Assembly: GCF_000721075.1 (NCBI RefSeq)
Contig: NZ_JOEQ01000002.1
Location: 186,001 to 250,000 of the forward strand
DNA length: 64,000 nt
Direction: 5' to 3'
From: Streptosporangium amethystogenes
Lineage (GTDB): Bacteria; Actinomycetota; Actinomycetes; Streptosporangiales; Streptosporangiaceae
Position 1 is the first letter of the stretch. The number at the start of each line of letters is the position of its first letter. The notes under the pieces are model-generated. The model was not told the origin of the DNA. It did not search any database and saw only the letters and a list, made by a program, of their open reading frames with translations. A program made the translations under genes and the position numbers. Shown piece after piece: positions 62,601 through 64,000 of this stretch.

Positions 62601-64000
62601 GATCTCCTTCAGGCCCCTCCGGCGCTGAAGTTCGACGAGCATGTCCGCGATCGGCTCGGCCCGGCCCGCGTTGACCGCGCTGATCACCAGCGTGGTGACG
62701 TAAGGGTGCAGGCGCAGGTAGCGCTCGACCCGGTCCGCGAGCCGCTTCCCGGAGATCGTCCTGTCACTCGTCCAGCGTTCGGGCAGGCGGAGCGCGGTGA
62801 CGAGCGCGGCGAGCACTCCCTGCGGATCCGCGATGTCGGTGGGGAGACAGACGCCCCAGTAGGGGTTGAGATCACTACCGGCGACGGCGAGCCGGCCGTC
62901 GGATCGGGGGACGACCAGCGGAAAGCCGAGCGGGGTCATCCCGGTCAGTGATCGTCCCGCGGCGGCGATCACCGCGGCTCCGTTCTCGGCCGCGTCGGCG
63001 AGCCACCGGTGGCCCAGTTCGGCCCAGGTGACGAGCCAGAGCAGGCGGAGCGGATGAGTCGGCGCGACCAGGGTCAGCTCGCTCTCGGCTCCGCGCGGAT
63101 CGGTGTGGTCCACGGTGATGCAGTCGACTTGCAGCATCGCCGTGAGCTCGCGCAGCAGGCCCGCGACCTGATTCTCGTCGGCCCGTTCGGCTCGGTGAAG
63201 TTGCCGGTTCAGCAGGTCACCGTAGGCTTCGGCGTAGGTCTGCGCGAGAGCGCGGACGGCGACCAGGTCACAGCCCTCGACGACCATCGCGTCCGTGCCG
63301 CGGATCGCCTCGAAGACCGCACGGCGCGCCTGGATGAACGCCTCGAACGTGTCACCACCGTCGGTGGACCACACGGGTTCCTCCCGGGTGACCACTCCTG
63401 GCTGATCGGTGTGGACGGGAAGGCGCAGCCGCCCGACGTGATCGGGATCGGCGAGGATCCGCCGTTCCAGTTCGGAGAGCGCAGGCGCCAGCGGGATCTC
63501 GATCTGAGCGTGGGCTCCGAACGCGGCGGAGATGACATGGTGTCCGGGACCGTGCGCGCTCTTCCAGGTGACCGTACGGCACGCCACGTCCCGCCAGTCC
63601 CGGCCCTCTTCCAGCGCCTTGAACTCCAGTCGCCGGAGGGCGTGGGTGACGCCGATCTCCTTCGTGACGCGCTGCTGGGGCGGGGCCTCATCAAGCTCGT
63701 CGTCGGTGACGACCAGGAACCGGTCGCTTTCGTTGAGGTCGTACACACCGTCGGGGGAAGGCCCCATCGCCAGGGGAATGCCCTCGTCGTCTTGGGCGAG
63801 GATCCGGATGTAGTGCCAGCCCTGTTCCAGGTCCGCGCCGCGTAGTTTCTTGAGGATCGCCTTGTAGCCGCTCTTCGCGGTCCTGCTGACCCGGACGGAG
63901 GTGGCCACCCCGGTCGGGCCGGCCTCCTCCGATACCAGTTGAACGGTGAACCTGGTCAGACCGGCGATCCTGCGGGGGTCGGGGGTGACCTCGAACGTGA
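59640..64000 (-). CDS. Giant HerA/FtsK-like ATPase with PD-(D/E)XK-like motif, 5' end outside window
   Basis: At least 1452 residues are encoded, and the frame remains open to the window edge, beyond the GTG at 63908. The C-terminal 400 residues are a HerA/DUF87-type motor: Walker A GVQGGGKSYT (near 1065 counting from that GTG), Walker B KLVVFDEAHKY (near 1292) and an Arg/sensor-like VLVASQDP. A LVAPTHPLRLLW segment lies in the N-terminal half, and LALFSLDARR...CRLVEVKCY near 765 to 790 looks like a PD-(D/E)XK nuclease core. The architecture recalls DptH/DndH restriction ATPases; the assignment to that family is not certain. It is a likely defence effector acting with the AIPR protein. Confidence 0.85.
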   Translation of the reverse strand, partial: TFEVTPDPRRIAGLTRFTVQLVSEEAGPTGVATSVRVSRTAKSGYKAILKKLRGADLEQGWHYIRILAQDDEGIPLAMGPSPDGVYDLNESDRFLVVTDDELDEAPPQQRVTKEIGVTHALRRLEFKALEEGRDWRDVACRTVTWKSAHGPGHHVISAAFGAHAQIEIPLAPALSELERRILADPDHVGRLRLPVHTDQPGVVTREEPVWSTDGGDTFEAFIQARRAVFEAIRGTDAMVVEGCDLVAVRALAQTYAEAYGDLLNRQLHRAERADENQVAGLLRELTAMLQVDCITVDHTDPRGAESELTLVAPTHPLRLLWLVTWAELGHRWLADAAENGAAVIAAAGRSLTGMTPLGFPLVVPRSDGRLAVAGSDLNPYWGVCLPTDIADPQGVLAALVTALRLPERWTSDRTISGKRLADRVERYLRLHPYVTTLVISAVNAGRAEPIADMLVELQRRRGLKEITYDVRLFATDPEAPGNGDALAQLLRGEWSSVAEAEPFHTRTASGITPKLAVAVRPVAEFRSASGEHSAHITLLLDAFSGERFDAAPLEDHGLAQVHGLQQDMKVSYVEDEDLVAWHKQPRHGRAHPIEGAEELSDLLSSLPSTISAAASAVTTGQVGTRLAPRITLSLDVKDGTLLHQAHRSSDWVITADRTLGVEYFDNPGSERRPDYIIDFDADGAEGLGHHMVISSRSVDELRSLLSPMIAQHNFQIDSRHTVTFFDQLRLLSGRLAFKLASAVSTQRTEVLGLALARLYLDYQGVLADQILVPLDAHLELYREARKRADEVGEAVGLQRTDLALFSLDARRRTITCRLVEVKCYSSLSNLSVYEELKNRMTGQLDQSAKVLAEHFDPHRTRPDRPDRVVRNADLAALLGFYLGRAVRYQTMRADAADEARWLLAHLDSGYRLEFTRTGLVFDLAGEGTSSESEGGIEFHRIGRDLAEELIEAIPTDAALAAGRTAASLTSESLGRLDLTLPRLADAGFRAPARPYEVPEEAFAEDADDVHEERESAPQVEQLPDPHAEIPEEISARREPVTKTVPARHSPADSGPPPDVYLGSATPSPQYGVLGEVAGRRIALDLNETHTISLFGVQGGGKSYTLGTIVEAASLPAPPVNELPNPLATIVFHYSPTLDYAPEFTSMVEPNDDAAQLDVLRHRYGVEPAALSDVVILVPEDQLEQRRTDYPNIQVLPLKFGSSELRAEHWRFLMGAIGNQSTYIRQLQRIMKANRRNLRLEVIRDGVEQSSLSDNLKQLAQERLDLAAEYIDDSARVKQLVQPGRMIIVDLRDEFIEKDEALGLFVVLMQLFAEAQGEGRRFNKLVVFDEAHKYIESPDLVAGLVESVREMRHKGMSVLVASQDPLSVPASLIALSNHVILHKFTSPAWLKHLQKANASLAELTSTKMANLTPGEAYVWSSKATDAAFTRSAIKVRLRPRVTRHGGGTKTAVD

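Overview
High-GC (about 70%) actinomycete chromosome. SUF genes led by SufR, ctaA/ctaB near tkt-tal-pgi-zwf-opcA-pgl, frequent GTG/TTG starts, 4-base stop/start overlaps and several probable leaderless genes point to Actinobacteria, most likely Streptosporangiales (Streptosporangium/Nonomuraea-like). That placement is inference from gene content and order. No rRNA, tRNA or CRISPR array was recognised.

Layout. 1-735: 3' part and right end of an IS200/IS605-type element (TnpB), abutting the end of a beta-mannosidase gene. 718-9835: beta-mannoside uptake and hydrolysis operon on the minus strand (family 5 solute-binding lipoprotein, two permeases, two ATPases, GH2 beta-mannosidase), with a divergent LacI/CebR-type regulator and a perfect TGGGAGCGCTCCCA operator. 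9961-11700: DEAD-box RNA helicase with an Arg/Gly-rich repeat tail and a structured leader. 12062-18680: Fe-S assembly operon sufR-B-D-(Rieske)-C-S-U-T. 18767-23040: three transport units (Bcr/CflA MFS, ABC-2 exporter, EamA exporter). 23050-33651: GntR regulator, liv-type ABC importer and a trans-4-hydroxyproline catabolic set (epimerase, three-subunit dehydrogenase, deaminase). 33927-38231: ctaA, DUF218 protein, PrsW protease, ctaB. 38824-47092: tkt-tal-pgi-zwf-opcA, a strong hairpin, then pgl. 47404-56658: adenosine deaminase-like enzyme, ClpN-domain protein, ACT-GNAT acetyltransferase, DAO oxidase plus amidohydrolase, DHA2 exporter, MBL-fold protein. 56659-64000: lower-GC accessory region with a gene remnant, an AIPR-family protein carrying a nuclease-like N-terminus, and a very large HerA-type ATPase with an embedded PD-(D/E)XK-like motif that runs off the window.

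The most interesting part is the right edge. The AIPR protein and the HerA/nuclease ATPase, adjacent, co-oriented and in a compositionally distinct island, look like part of an anti-phage or anti-plasmid defence system whose remaining genes lie beyond position 64000. Other points worth checking are regulatory: the CebR-type box on a mannoside operon, SufR- and iron-box-like sites before suf, a shared motif before the two hydroxyproline transcription units, a triple TTCCTA/TAGGAA operator-like site, and a very short ORF (leader peptide or regulator remnant) before a DHA2 exporter.
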